Positions 17,311-25,848 of a stretch of 50,445 nt of DNA are shown piece after piece. The notes beneath the pieces were generated by a model. The model was not told the DNA's origin. It saw only the letters and a program-made list of their open reading frames with translations, and searched no databases. This stretch comes from Glaciecola sp. HTCC2999 (GTDB lineage Bacteria; Pseudomonadota; Gammaproteobacteria; Enterobacterales; Alteromonadaceae), in assembly GCF_000155775.1 (NCBI RefSeq), contig NZ_DS989816.1, positions 36,289-86,733 on the forward strand, in the 5' to 3' direction. Position 1 is the first letter of the stretch, and each line of letters opens with the position of its first letter. The position numbers were made by a program, and so were the translations under genes.

Positions 17311-19191
17311 TTAAATCTTAGCTAAACGCGCTTTAACTTGATTAACAATACCGGCAGCGTCAATCTGCAGTTGCGCATACATTTGAGCTTGAGTCGCTTG
17401 CATTATAAACTCATCGGGTAAACCACATTGCAGTAATTTGACATCAATGTCATTAGCCAATATAAACTCGGCGACTTCGCTTCCCGCGCCACCTTTGATT
17501 GCGCCATCTTCGATAGTCACAAATAAGTCATGCTCTGTCGCAGCTGAAATCAATGCTTGTTGGTCAAGCGGTTTTACAAAACGCATATCAATGAGTGTTG
17601 CATTGAGTATTTCAGCAGCTTGTTTAGCTTCAGGTAACAAGGTACCAAAGTTTAAAATGGCAACACGCTGGGTAGTCGCACTTGAAGTATTGAGTGTACG
17701 TGAGACGCCAATTGCTAAAGCGGTCATTTGTGGCTCAATAGGGACTCCCTCTCCACCACCTCGAGGATAACGAACCGCGGCAGGCTGGTTTAATTGATGG
17801 CCCGTGTAAAGCATTTGTCGACATTCATTTTCATCACCCGGTGTCATAATGACCATATTAGGAATACAGCGTAGATAACTAATATCAAAAGCACCCTGAT
17901 GTGTAGGACCATCAGCCCCGACGATCCCTGCACGATCAATCGCGAATAATACGGGTAAATTTTGGATAGCAACATCATGAATCAATTGATCATATGCTCG
18001 CTGTAGGAAGGTTGAATAAATTGCGACGACAGGTTTTAAGCCACGGATAGCCATCCCTGCAGCTAATGTTACTGCATGTTGTTCGGCAATGGCTACATCA
18101 AAATATTGTTCAGGATAGTCTTTGGAAAACTTAACCATTCCCGAGCCTTCACGCATAGCCGGGGTAATGGCATTGAGTAAAGGATCTTGCGCGGCCATAT
18201 CACATAGCCAATCACCAAAAATATCTGAATAAGAGGGCGAACTTGGTGCTGATTTAGGCAAGGTTGCTTCTTCAGGATTAAATTTAGGTACGGCATGAAA
18301 TTTAATCGGATCGTTCTCAGCAACGGTGTAGCCTTTCCCTTTTTTAGTCACGACATGCAAAATCTGAGGACCCGATATATTACGCATATTCTTGAGCGTA
18401 TCCACCATGCCTTTCACATCATGACCATCAATAGGACCGATATAATTAAACCCTAATTCTTCAAAGATGGTACCAGGGACAACCATACCTTTGATATGTT
18501 CTTCCGCTTTTGAGGCGAATTCTTTAAGAGGCGGTACCGTGGATAGGACTTTTTTACTGCCATCACGAATAGTGTTGTAAAAATTGCCGGTTAATAAACG
18601 TGCTAAATGAGAATTTAACGCACCGACATTTTCCGAAATTGACATTTCATTATCATTTAAGACCACCACGAGATCTTTAGCAATATCACCACCATGATTA
18701 AGTGCTTCGAAGGCAAGACCTGCGGTTAAGGCACCATCACCAATCACAGCTACCGTTTTACGCCCTAGTCCTTCTTTATCGGCAGCAATAGCCATACCTA
18801 CGGCTGCACTAATAGAAGTAGAGGAATGCCCTACTGCAAATGTATCGTACTGACTTTCTGGAGGCCATGGAAAAGGATGTAATCCGCCTTGCTGACGAAT
18901 GGTCGTCATCCGCTCACGTCGGTCGGTTAGAATTTTATGTGGATAAGCTTGGTGGCCTACATCCCAGATAAGTTGGTCAACAGGGGTATTATAGACATAA
19001 TGTAATGCTACAGTGAGCTCAACTGTACCTAAACCTGAGGCAAAGTGACCACTGGATTGGCTAACACTAGATAGTAAAAATTGACGAAGTTCATCTGCAA
19101 CTTGAGGAAGCTTATCTTTGGGTAACGTCCGTAATTCCTCTGGAGTATTTGCCAAAGCCAGAGTCGGGTAATGTGCTAAATCCAATGACAT
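17311..19191 (-). CDS. dxs: 1-deoxy-D-xylulose-5-phosphate synthase
   Basis: Thiamine-pyrophosphate enzyme that condenses pyruvate and glyceraldehyde 3-phosphate, the first and flux-controlling step of the non-mevalonate isoprenoid pathway. The TPP-binding segment is [18 protein letters not shown]...[10 protein letters not shown] (from about residue 151). The transketolase-like pyrimidine domain has [17 protein letters not shown] and [18 protein letters not shown], and a C-terminal transketolase domain follows. The 626 residues match E. coli (620). It is the last gene of xseB-ispA-dxs, 21 bp after ispA, and no clear Shine-Dalgarno precedes it. Confidence 0.97.
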   Translation of the reverse strand: MSLDLAHYPTLALANTPEELRTLPKDKLPQVADELRQFLLSSVSQSSGHFASGLGTVELTVALHYVYNTPVDQLIWDVGHQAYPHKILTDRRERMTTIRQQGGLHPFPWPPESQYDTFAVGHSSTSISAAVGMAIAADKEGLGRKTVAVIGDGALTAGLAFEALNHGGDIAKDLVVVLNDNEMSISENVGALNSHLARLLTGNFYNTIRDGSKKVLSTVPPLKEFASKAEEHIKGMVVPGTIFEELGFNYIGPIDGHDVKGMVDTLKNMRNISGPQILHVVTKKGKGYTVAENDPIKFHAVPKFNPEEATLPKSAPSSPSYSDIFGDWLCDMAAQDPLLNAITPAMREGSGMVKFSKDYPEQYFDVAIAEQHAVTLAAGMAIRGLKPVVAIYSTFLQRAYDQLIHDVAIQNLPVLFAIDRAGIVGADGPTHQGAFDISYLRCIPNMVIMTPGDENECRQMLYTGHQLNQPAAVRYPRGGGEGVPIEPQMTALAIGVSRTLNTSSATTQRVAILNFGTLLPEAKQAAEILNATLIDMRFVKPLDQQALISAATEHDLFVTIEDGAIKGGAGSEVAEFILANDIDVKLLQCGLPDEFIMQATQAQMYAQLQIDAAGIVNQVKARLAKI

Positions 19192-19212
19192 ATATTAAAA
19201 AGGCTCTGTAGG

Positions 19213-20097
19213 TTAGTGGTTGCGCTTAACCAAAAAGGCGGCGAACTCGTTTAATTGTGCGGTATTGTAAGGTAATTGGTCCGATGATTGAAGTGCTTGC
19301 GTATACAATCTATCTAAATATTCCTGAGACGCTTGTAAACCAAGTAGTGCTGGGAATGTCGATTTGTTTAAATCTTGGTCTGATCCACTCGGTTTTCCTA
19401 AGGTATCACTGTCACTGGTGATATCTAGAATATCGTCTTGTACTTGGAATGCTAAACCCAAACTTCGACTAAAGGTGTGCAATAATGCTTGATGCTCTAC
19501 ATCCAGAGACGGCACTAATGCAATGACCATATCCACACAGGCACCTAGTAATGCGCCGGTTTTGAGTCGATGAAGTTGAGTTAACGTCTCCAAATCGATA
19601 TCTTGGTTGGTAAAGTGTAAATCGATCGCTTGACCGCCACACATGCCCTCATAGCCTGACGCTTTGGCTAAGATCTGAATGACCGCCACCTTTTCGCTCG
19701 CGCTCAAAACAGGATGTTGAGCTAAATGCTCAAATGCAAGGCTCTGCAAAGCATCACCCACTAATATAGCGGTACCGGGTGTATATTGAATGTGACATGT
19801 CGGCATACCTCTTCGTAGATCATCATCATCCATGTCGGGTAAATCGTCATGTACTAATGAATACGCATGAATACATTCGATTGCCACCATCAGGGGCGCT
19901 AATTTTTCTTTGGATACGCCTAATACATCGCCCACTAGACTTATCAATAGTGGGCGCATGCGTTTCCCTTGGCCTAATAGGGCGTATTCCATTGCCGCTA
20001 ATAAGTCACATGGTAAAGTAGGGTAGTGCCTGATACATTGACTCAATAATATCTGAGTGTCACTTACGACCTGAGCGTGGTATTGCTTAAAATCCAT
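19213..20097 (-). CDS. ispA: Farnesyl diphosphate synthase (geranyltranstransferase)
   Basis: Builds farnesyl diphosphate from isopentenyl and dimethylallyl diphosphates for quinones, undecaprenyl carriers and other isoprenoids. The first aspartate-rich motif is DDLPDMDDDDLRRG (about residues 84-97) and the second is QVQDDILD (about 223-230). GQGKRMRP near residue 43 binds isopentenyl diphosphate. The 294 residues are typical. The ATG overlaps the 3' end of xseB by 11 bp, indicating coupled translation. Confidence 0.96.
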   Translation of the reverse strand: MDFKQYHAQVVSDTQILLSQCIRHYPTLPCDLLAAMEYALLGQGKRMRPLLISLVGDVLGVSKEKLAPLMVAIECIHAYSLVHDDLPDMDDDDLRRGMPTCHIQYTPGTAILVGDALQSLAFEHLAQHPVLSASEKVAVIQILAKASGYEGMCGGQAIDLHFTNQDIDLETLTQLHRLKTGALLGACVDMVIALVPSLDVEHQALLHTFSRSLGLAFQVQDDILDITSDSDTLGKPSGSDQDLNKSTFPALLGLQASQEYLDRLYTQALQSSDQLPYNTAQLNEFAAFLVKRNH

Positions 20098-20350
20098 AAT
20101 CAGCGTCGTCTTCGTCCTTAGTCATGGGTTTTAGCGTCGCATTATCTTTGGTTAATATACTGACTTTTTGTTCAGCATCTTTGAGATAGGTTTGACATGC
20201 ACGCGCGAGTACAATGCCATCTTGAAATTTCGCTAACGCAACATCGAGGGACAGTTCTCCACGTTCCATTTCTTGGACAAGCTGTTCAAGCTGCTGCATT
20301 GATTGTTCAAAATTAGGAAGGTCTTTATCACGTGCTTGGTCTTGTGCCAT
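20087..20350 (-). CDS. xseB: Exodeoxyribonuclease VII small subunit
   Basis: Small accessory subunit that binds XseA to form the single-strand exonuclease ExoVII. The family helix-turn-helix pattern is plain: FEQSMQQLEQLVQEMERGEL followed by SLDVALAKFQDGIVLARACQTYL. The 87 residues are typical. It is the first gene of xseB-ispA-dxs, as in E. coli. The catalytic subunit gene xseA is not in the window. Confidence 0.95.
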   Translation of the reverse strand: MAQDQARDKDLPNFEQSMQQLEQLVQEMERGELSLDVALAKFQDGIVLARACQTYLKDAEQKVSILTKDNATLKPMTKDEDDADYGF

Positions 20351-20466
20351 TGACGACTCACTTTGTTAACGTTTGCTCATCTTAATGCCTAAGATAATAT
20401 CGTAAATGGTGAAAAAAAGCATAGTAATCTTACTAATCATTGTGACTATTAGTGAGTTTTGCACTC

Positions 20467-20508
20467 TTTAATTAAAAAGTGCACTTTATCGGATGATAAA
20501 ATGCACTT
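20467..20508 (-). terminator. Strong rho-independent terminator of the cfa-like operon
   Basis: Read on the minus strand, AAGTGCATTTTATC (20508-20495), loop ATCC and GATAAAGTGCACTT (20490-20477) form a 14-bp stem with a single G-U pair, running into TTTAATT so that five T follow the C. It lies 46 bp past the methyltransferase stop. A further copy of the TGCACT motif (20460-20465) can pair with AGTGCA (20478-20483) as an alternative hairpin. Confidence 0.85.
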
Positions 20509-20553
20509 CACAATGAACGTTATTATCTAGGATCAAGATGATCGCGACACACA

Positions 20554-21810
20554 TTACCTGAAAGTTAAATCCTCGGTATGTGCCGTTCGGCCTAAAACTA
20601 ATTGTACCGTTGAGATGGAGCGCTCTCTAAAGCCTCCTTCACAATAATTTAAGTAGTATTGCCACATCCGAGAAAAACGTTCGTCGTAGCCGTTTTCTTG
20701 AAGTGCTTCGACATTATCAAAGAAACGATCATGCCAATGAGATAACGTTTGCGCATAATCTAAACCGATATCATGTAAATCACGAATGCTAAGATCAGTG
20801 TATTTTTTGATACAACGATTAATGACATATTGCGAGGGTAAAAAACCGCCAGGGAAGATATATTTTTGAATAAAATCCACCCCGTTACTGTAACTGGCAT
20901 AGCGACGATCATCAATCGTGATCGCTTGCAGTACCATGAGCCCTTCTGGTTTTAATAAAGACGTGCATTTTTCGAAGAAATTACGTAAATACGATTTACC
21001 TACTGCCTCTATCATTTCAATAGACACGAGCTTATCGTAAGTCCCTTCTAAGGTACGGTAGTCTTGTTTTAATAAGGTGATTTTATCTTCCAAGCCTTCT
21101 TTGGCGACCCATTCTTGCGCCCAAGCATATTGCTCGTCAGATATGGTAGTTGTCGTGACGTGACAACCATAATGCTTAGCTGCATACACGGCTAAGCCAC
21201 CCCAACCAGTGCCAATCTCCATTAAATGGTCAGTGGGTTTGAGTTGCAGTTTTTCACAAATTTCTTTGAGTTTATTTTGCTGAGCTTCTGCTAAATCGGC
21301 TTCTGGGTGCGGATATACTGCTGCAGAATACATCATACTCTCATCTAAGAAATGGGTATAAAGCTGGTTACCTAGATCGTAATGCGCTTGAATATTTTTA
21401 CGCGCCTGTGCAACAGAATTACGATTAAAGAAATGCTGGATCTTATTAATAGGGAAAGTGAGCCATGCAAAACGTTTTTCCCATTTATCTAAGGTCGGTA
21501 AATTACGAGCAAATATGCGAATTACGTTGGTTAAATTTGGTGTGTTCCACATACCGTCCATATAAGTTTCACCGCTGGCGACACTGCCACCGAATAATAA
21601 ATGACGATACGCTTTTTTATCCAATATATTGACTTCAGCTTGTAATTCGCTATTCATATCACCGAATTGAGCGACCATGCCCCCATTTTCTTTGAGGGTC
21701 ATACACCCTTGTGGTAATTTTTTGAGGACATTGATAAATGCACGTTTGCACCATTTATCGATGAATGCGCCCTCTTCATGTTTAATTATTGCTTGTTCTG
21801 CTTGAGACAT
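20554..21810 (-). CDS. CFA-synthase-like SAM-dependent lipid methyltransferase (UfaM-like candidate)
   Basis: Member of the cyclopropane-fatty-acid synthase family, which transfers a methyl from S-adenosylmethionine to unsaturated chains of membrane phospholipids. The SAM site is MEIGTGWGGLAVYAA (about 197-211), and the substrate-side blocks are YDLGNQLYTHFLD and QKYIFPGGFLPS. By my alignment to E. coli Cfa, the bicarbonate-site residues Glu 239, Ile 268 and Tyr 317 are kept (E268, I297, Y352), but Cys 139 becomes Ala 163 and His 266 becomes Gln 295. It may therefore leave a methyl branch instead of closing a cyclopropane ring, as UfaM does in Rhodobacter furan fatty acid synthesis (inference). 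It is the last gene of a five-gene operon, 2 bp after the DUF1365 gene. Confidence 0.85.
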   Translation of the reverse strand: MSQAEQAIIKHEEGAFIDKWCKRAFINVLKKLPQGCMTLKENGGMVAQFGDMNSELQAEVNILDKKAYRHLLFGGSVASGETYMDGMWNTPNLTNVIRIFARNLPTLDKWEKRFAWLTFPINKIQHFFNRNSVAQARKNIQAHYDLGNQLYTHFLDESMMYSAAVYPHPEADLAEAQQNKLKEICEKLQLKPTDHLMEIGTGWGGLAVYAAKHYGCHVTTTTISDEQYAWAQEWVAKEGLEDKITLLKQDYRTLEGTYDKLVSIEMIEAVGKSYLRNFFEKCTSLLKPEGLMVLQAITIDDRRYASYSNGVDFIQKYIFPGGFLPSQYVINRCIKKYTDLSIRDLHDIGLDYAQTLSHWHDRFFDNVEALQENGYDERFSRMWQYYLNYCEGGFRERSISTVQLVLGRTAHTEDLTFR

Positions 21811-21812
21811 AC

Positions 21813-22610
21813 TTATGCTTCCTCAGATTGCGTAATGGGTTTGGAATGGCCATAAAAAGGAGTACGTTTTATAAATAGCTTTAACGCCTCCCAATAAATG
21901 CCACCAACCGTTTTTAACGTCATACTTGGTATACGTCGTTTAGCGATAGATAGATTAGCTTGGTTTAATGGCTGACGATATAAATCAATACTCGCGACCA
22001 TATGTTTAATTTCTTTGTGGCACGTTAATGATAACTTAATGGCATCATTGGGTTGTGGGATATGCCATTGATATTGCATATCCATTGGATTAAAAGGCGA
22101 AACATGAAATGCTTTTGGCGTATCTTCCTGAGCACTTAAATCAATCAAATAATAATGTCGTTCATGCCAGGGTGTATTACTGACCTCCGCAAGCATGAAG
22201 GTATATTGTTGTGATTGGGGATCTTGGATGTAGTAAAAATTAACAGGGCTAAAGTACAGGTTCAGCATCCTTGTTTGCCCGAGAAAATACACATCACCTA
22301 TGATTTCTTTGGTAATCGGGGTGGGCAAGGTTAAACGTAACTCGTTAGCTTTATGTAGCACTTCTTCTTCGAGCGATAGGTTCTGTTCGTTAAGGTAATC
22401 GGTGCGACGAAATTCTAATAGCCCTTTGGTATTAAGATTAAAACCAGGGATCTCAGATAATGCCCGAAGCTCTTTGAGCTTGAGCCAAAACAAATAAATA
22501 TCATATTTAAATTCATGACGCGTCGGGGTAAAGCGCTTATGCATCACAGAGCCTTGGTAAATTGCACTTTCTAGCGATGTATTGTGCGGCTGAATGTTGA
22601 CTTGGTTCAA
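21813..22610 (-). CDS. DUF1365 family protein
   Basis: Member of the DUF1365 (COG3496) family, recognised by IYQGSVMHKRFTPTRHEFKYDIYLFWLKL at the N terminus and by YFSPVNFYYIQD, EVSNTPWHERHYYL and FHVSPFNPMDMQYQWHI in the middle. The 265 residues contain no obvious membrane segment or signal peptide. Family members are nearly always found between a flavin amine-oxidase-like gene and a CFA-synthase-like gene, as here, so a role in modifying membrane fatty acids is likely. Its activity is not visible from sequence. The ATG overlaps the stop of the FAD gene (ATGA). Confidence 0.85.
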   Translation of the reverse strand: MNQVNIQPHNTSLESAIYQGSVMHKRFTPTRHEFKYDIYLFWLKLKELRALSEIPGFNLNTKGLLEFRRTDYLNEQNLSLEEEVLHKANELRLTLPTPITKEIIGDVYFLGQTRMLNLYFSPVNFYYIQDPQSQQYTFMLAEVSNTPWHERHYYLIDLSAQEDTPKAFHVSPFNPMDMQYQWHIPQPNDAIKLSLTCHKEIKHMVASIDLYRQPLNQANLSIAKRRIPSMTLKTVGGIYWEALKLFIKRTPFYGHSKPITQSEEA

Positions 22611-23887
22611 AGCGTTGCTCCAAAACGTTCACAGACATCTAATGCACTACGAACTCCGTCCTCATGGAATCCGTTATACCAATAAGCCCCACAAAAATGT
22701 AGATTATCTTGGCCACAAATACGTTTACGCTCACCTTGCGCTTTGACCATATCTGGGCTGAATTGCGGGTGGGCATAATGAAAGGTATTAATGATTTTAG
22801 CAGGATCAATTTCAGCGGTATTATTCAAGGTCACACAAAACGTGTGCTCAGTTTGTAAGCGCTGTAGGATATTCATATTATAGGTGACTGAAGCAGGTTG
22901 TAATGCTTCATTAGCATCCCCTTTGATCAAATAATTCCAGCTGGCCCAGGCGAGTTCACGTTCAGGTAATACATTCACATCCGTATGCAGCACGACTTCA
23001 TTCATTGCATATTCGATATTACCTAATACTTGATGATGTGCTTGAGTGGGTTCATGTAGCATCGCTAAAGCTTGATCAGAATGACAAGCAAAAATAACCT
23101 CATCAAAATCAGCCGATTGGGTGTTATCTGCCGCGCCAAATGTAACCGAGTAACCTGTGCTATCAGTCAATTTTAAGACACGTTGCACGGGAGCGTTGAG
23201 TTTAATTTGATCAGCAAAGGATTGGGTCAAGGGGGCAATATACTCACGCGAACCACCAATAATGGTATACCACTGGGGGCGGTCAGTGATGTTTAATAAT
23301 CCATGGTTATTGAAAAACTGTAAGAAAAACGTCAATGGGAATGACTTGGAGTCTTCAACGGACATTGACCATATTGCTGCGCACATTGGCAAAATATAGT
23401 TTTGACTAAAATCATCACTCAAGTTGTGATGTTCAATGTAATCAAACAAGGTCATGCCTGCTTTAGCGTGTGTTTGTGCGTCTTCGGATTTACATAATTT
23501 ATTGAACTTTAAAATGTCTAAGACAATGCGCCAAAATCTTGGACGCAATAAATTTCTGCGTTGCGCGAATAAGGAATTGAGTGTGTTGCCATTATATTCT
23601 AATTTGGCGGCACGATTTTTCACACTAAAACTCATTTCGGTAGGCTGAGCATTCACCCCGATCATACTCATGAGCTTATTAAAATTGGGGTAGGTCCAAT
23701 CATTAAATACAATAAAACCGGTGTCAATCGCATAATGCACGTCGTCGATATACACATCTTTTGTAGCAGTATGGCCGCCGATGTAGTCGTTTGCTTCAAA
23801 CACGGTAATGTCGTGGTCTTTGTTGAGTAAATATCCGCATGTCAGGCCGGAAATACCGCTTCCAATAATCGCAATACGCTTTTTCAT
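22607..23887 (-). CDS. FAD-dependent oxidoreductase, amine-oxidase-like (COG2907)
   Basis: Flavoprotein with an N-terminal dinucleotide-binding motif IAIIGSGISGLTCGYLL and the following FEANDYIGGHTAT. The C terminus (QDNLHFCGAYWYNGFHEDGVRSALD) completes the FAD site of the flavin amine-oxidase/desaturase fold. The 426 residues are typical of COG2907. In Rhodobacter, related genes in the RpoE/ChrR regulon take part in methyl- and furan-fatty-acid formation (UfaD desaturation and UfaO oxygen insertion). Which of those steps this protein would catalyse I cannot say. It overlaps both neighbours by 4 bp. Confidence 0.87.
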   Translation of the reverse strand: MKKRIAIIGSGISGLTCGYLLNKDHDITVFEANDYIGGHTATKDVYIDDVHYAIDTGFIVFNDWTYPNFNKLMSMIGVNAQPTEMSFSVKNRAAKLEYNGNTLNSLFAQRRNLLRPRFWRIVLDILKFNKLCKSEDAQTHAKAGMTLFDYIEHHNLSDDFSQNYILPMCAAIWSMSVEDSKSFPLTFFLQFFNNHGLLNITDRPQWYTIIGGSREYIAPLTQSFADQIKLNAPVQRVLKLTDSTGYSVTFGAADNTQSADFDEVIFACHSDQALAMLHEPTQAHHQVLGNIEYAMNEVVLHTDVNVLPERELAWASWNYLIKGDANEALQPASVTYNMNILQRLQTEHTFCVTLNNTAEIDPAKIINTFHYAHPQFSPDMVKAQGERKRICGQDNLHFCGAYWYNGFHEDGVRSALDVCERFGATL

Positions 23888-24636
23888 GAATCTCTCTTTT
23901 GTTGTTCAACTGGTGCGGCGGGAGGTTGCCGCATCGAAAGGCATAACTTGTGTTGTATAAATTCAGGTAGTGCATCTAAGCAACGCAATAGTAAACTGAA
24001 ACGAGTTGGGAAATAGACACTAGCTTGGCGGCTGGCTAATCCATTTAAGATATCCTGAGCCGCTTCTTCAACCTCGATACTCATAGGCATAGGGAAATCA
24101 TTTTTATCCGTCAGTGGCGTCTTAACAAACCCAGGTGATATGGTTTGGACTTGGATACCTTTTGCGGCGAAATCAACAGCAAAACTTTTGGCCATATAAT
24201 GCAATGCGGCTTTACTCGCACCATAAGCTTGGCTTCTGGCAAAGGGTAATAGGCGCGCAAGGCTATCGACAAATACCAGTTTATTACCTGCGACTAATTT
24301 AGGGCTGAGAGCTTCGATAACATTGACGACCCCAAAGACATTCGCATCAAACACACGTTGAAACATCGCCGCGTCGATTGCATCCACATCGACATATTCA
24401 CAAGTACCAGCATTGAGCAACACGATATCGCACTCAACTTCGGCTAAAGCTGTTTTAGTTGCCTGCAAATCGGTGACATCAAATTGGCAGGTCGATATAT
24501 TGGGTTGTTGTTCAAGTATTGCTAATTTGTCTTTATTACGGCCACAAGCAATCACAGCATAGCCATTTTTTGCTGCTAATAATGCGACAGCTTCACCAAT
24601 ACCCGAGGTCGCACCGGTCACTAATAAACGCTTCAT
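23884..24636 (-). CDS. Short-chain dehydrogenase/reductase
   Basis: Classical SDR with the NAD(P)-binding motif VTGATSGIGEAVALLAA near the N terminus, the NAG motif in LLNAGTCEY, and the catalytic tetrad region Ser in VDSLARLLP followed by YGASKAALHYMAK. The start at 24636 (MKRLLVTGAT) is chosen over upstream in-frame codons because it makes an ATGA overlap with the preceding gene, giving 250 residues. Substrate is unknown. Membership in the lipid-modifying operon suggests a carbonyl or hydroxyl on a fatty chain, but that is inference. Confidence 0.85.
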   Translation of the reverse strand: MKRLLVTGATSGIGEAVALLAAKNGYAVIACGRNKDKLAILEQQPNISTCQFDVTDLQATKTALAEVECDIVLLNAGTCEYVDVDAIDAAMFQRVFDANVFGVVNVIEALSPKLVAGNKLVFVDSLARLLPFARSQAYGASKAALHYMAKSFAVDFAAKGIQVQTISPGFVKTPLTDKNDFPMPMSIEVEEAAQDILNGLASRQASVYFPTRFSLLLRCLDALPEFIQHKLCLSMRQPPAAPVEQQKRDS

Positions 24637-25076
24637 GCGCGCATACCTGATTTGATTTTGTTCACCACCCATTTTAAGAGTGGGACATGTTCATAAACCA
24701 TTTGCCCCATGTCGTAATAATCTTGGTGAAAATAGATTTTGTCATCACGAATTTTAAGTAAGGTAATGCCATCGACATGTATGAGATTACCACTATTAAG
24801 TTTAGGGGTGGCAAAAGACATCGTCCAGGTGACCGTAAAAGATGTGTCTTGGAGAGGTTCTGGTGTTTTATGAGGTAATATTTGATGAATTACGAAATGA
24901 GATGAAGTGGCACCAGTTAATAAGTTATCAAAGTAATTATGCAGTGTATTCAAACCATGATGGGTACCCACAGGATCAATCAAAGTGATATCTTCACTAT
25001 AAATATCAGGGAGTTGAGAGATATTGTCTGGTGATAGTTCTTGGTAGAATGTTGTAAAACGTTCAATCGCAGTCAT
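24633..25076 (-). CDS. NTF2/SnoaL-like domain protein, first gene of ECF-controlled operon
   Basis: Small (147-residue) protein of the nuclear-transport-factor-2-like cone fold, suggested by IERFTTFYQELSPDNISQLPDIYSEDITLIDPVG at the N terminus and a beta-rich remainder (FVIHQILP, FTVTWTMSFATP, GITLLKIRDDKIYFHQDYYDMGQM). Such proteins serve as small-molecule-binding pockets or isomerases; no catalytic residues can be assigned. It lies about 30 bp after the TGATCC-N18-TAAATA promoter and heads the NTF2-SDR-FAD-DUF1365-methyltransferase operon. Confidence 0.78.
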   Translation of the reverse strand: MTAIERFTTFYQELSPDNISQLPDIYSEDITLIDPVGTHHGLNTLHNYFDNLLTGATSSHFVIHQILPHKTPEPLQDTSFTVTWTMSFATPKLNSGNLIHVDGITLLKIRDDKIYFHQDYYDMGQMVYEHVPLLKWVVNKIKSGMRA

Positions 25077-25105
25077 ACATACTTATATTGAGATAATAAT
25101 TAATA

Positions 25106-25135
25106 TATTTACATCTATCTATAATAGACGGATCA
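25106..25135 (-). promoter_or_regulatory. ECF (RpoE/ChrR-type) promoter for the lipid operon
   Basis: On the minus strand, TGATCC (25135-25130) is followed after exactly 18 bp by TAAATA (25111-25106). The Rhodobacter sphaeroides RpoE consensus, as I recall it, is TGATCC-N18-TAAGA. The start codon at 25076 would lie about 20-25 bp downstream of the expected transcription start. Confidence 0.7.
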
Positions 25136-25219
25136 ACAAAAAATTACTCAATTATTTTTAAACTTTAGTCTAGTTCGCATCGTATATTTATGGGTGTGAT
25201 ATTAATTAGGCATTTTATT

Positions 25220-25789
25220 GTGGTTACCTTACCTCTTTTTCCATTATCTGCGCATGTTCTTCCCGGCGGAAGAATGTCGTTACGCATATTTGAACCTCGC
25301 TATACTCGTATGGTGAAAGAAGCATGTGCTTCTGAATCAGGATTCGTCATTTGCATGTTAAATGCAAAAGGCGATAAGACGACAAACGAGCATATCCATT
25401 CGATTGGTACCTATGTCAGTGTGGTTGATTTTAATATGCTGGATGATGGTTTGTTAGGGATTACGGTGGAAGGCGTAAAATGTGTCTCAATTAGCAATAT
25501 TCGAATCGAAAAAGATGAGTTACGCATTGCTGATTGTGAGATTATTTCGCCATGGCAATTTAATCTTGAGAAAGATGCCTTGTTCCCAATGGATATAAAA
25601 CTCAAAGAGATTTTTGACAAATATCCTGAGGTCAATAGTTTATATCAAGAAACTAGATTCGATGACCCAATTTGGGTAATTAACCGCTGGCTGGAACTCC
25701 TTCCCGTTGATGCGGCACAAAAGCAAGCATTTCTAGCTGAAAGTGATTGCTCCAAAATTGTACAATACCTAACAAAACTGGTAGAGTAA
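25220..25789 (+). CDS. Stand-alone LON substrate-binding-domain protein
   Basis: Contains only the N-terminal substrate-binding (PUA-like) domain of Lon protease, with no ATPase or protease domain. The diagnostic stretch is LPLFPLSAHVLPGGRMSLRIFEPRYTRMV, and the rest (VVDFNMLDDGLLGITVEGVKC) fits the same fold. GTG 25220 is preferred because TTAGG lies 9 bp upstream and the protein then begins directly at VVTLPLFPLS (189 residues). The ATG at 25190 has no ribosome-binding site. It is divergent from the lipid operon and 59 bp upstream of the ECF sigma gene, so it may belong to the same stress module. Its function is unknown. Confidence 0.82.
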   Translation: MVTLPLFPLSAHVLPGGRMSLRIFEPRYTRMVKEACASESGFVICMLNAKGDKTTNEHIHSIGTYVSVVDFNMLDDGLLGITVEGVKCVSISNIRIEKDELRIADCEIISPWQFNLEKDALFPMDIKLKEIFDKYPEVNSLYQETRFDDPIWVINRWLELLPVDAAQKQAFLAESDCSKIVQYLTKLVE

Positions 25790-25793
25790 TTTA

Positions 25794-25824
25794 TGATCTT
25801 AATAATATTCACGCCGTATATATA
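25794..25824 (+). promoter_or_regulatory. Possible autoregulatory ECF promoter of the sigma-anti-sigma pair
   Basis: TGATCT (25794-25799) matches five of six bases of TGATCC, and a TATATA run begins 17 or 19 bp downstream (25817-25824). It sits in the 59-bp gap before the sigma gene. Autoregulation is common for this sigma group, but the -10 match is loose. Confidence 0.4.
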
Positions 25825-25848
25825 ATAAACGTTAATAAGGTAGTGAAT

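Noticed and set aside
20530..20535. Second TGATCC (minus strand) after the methyltransferase gene
   Set aside because: No TAA-type -10 at 18 bp downstream (GTGAAG instead), and it points at the operon's own terminator.
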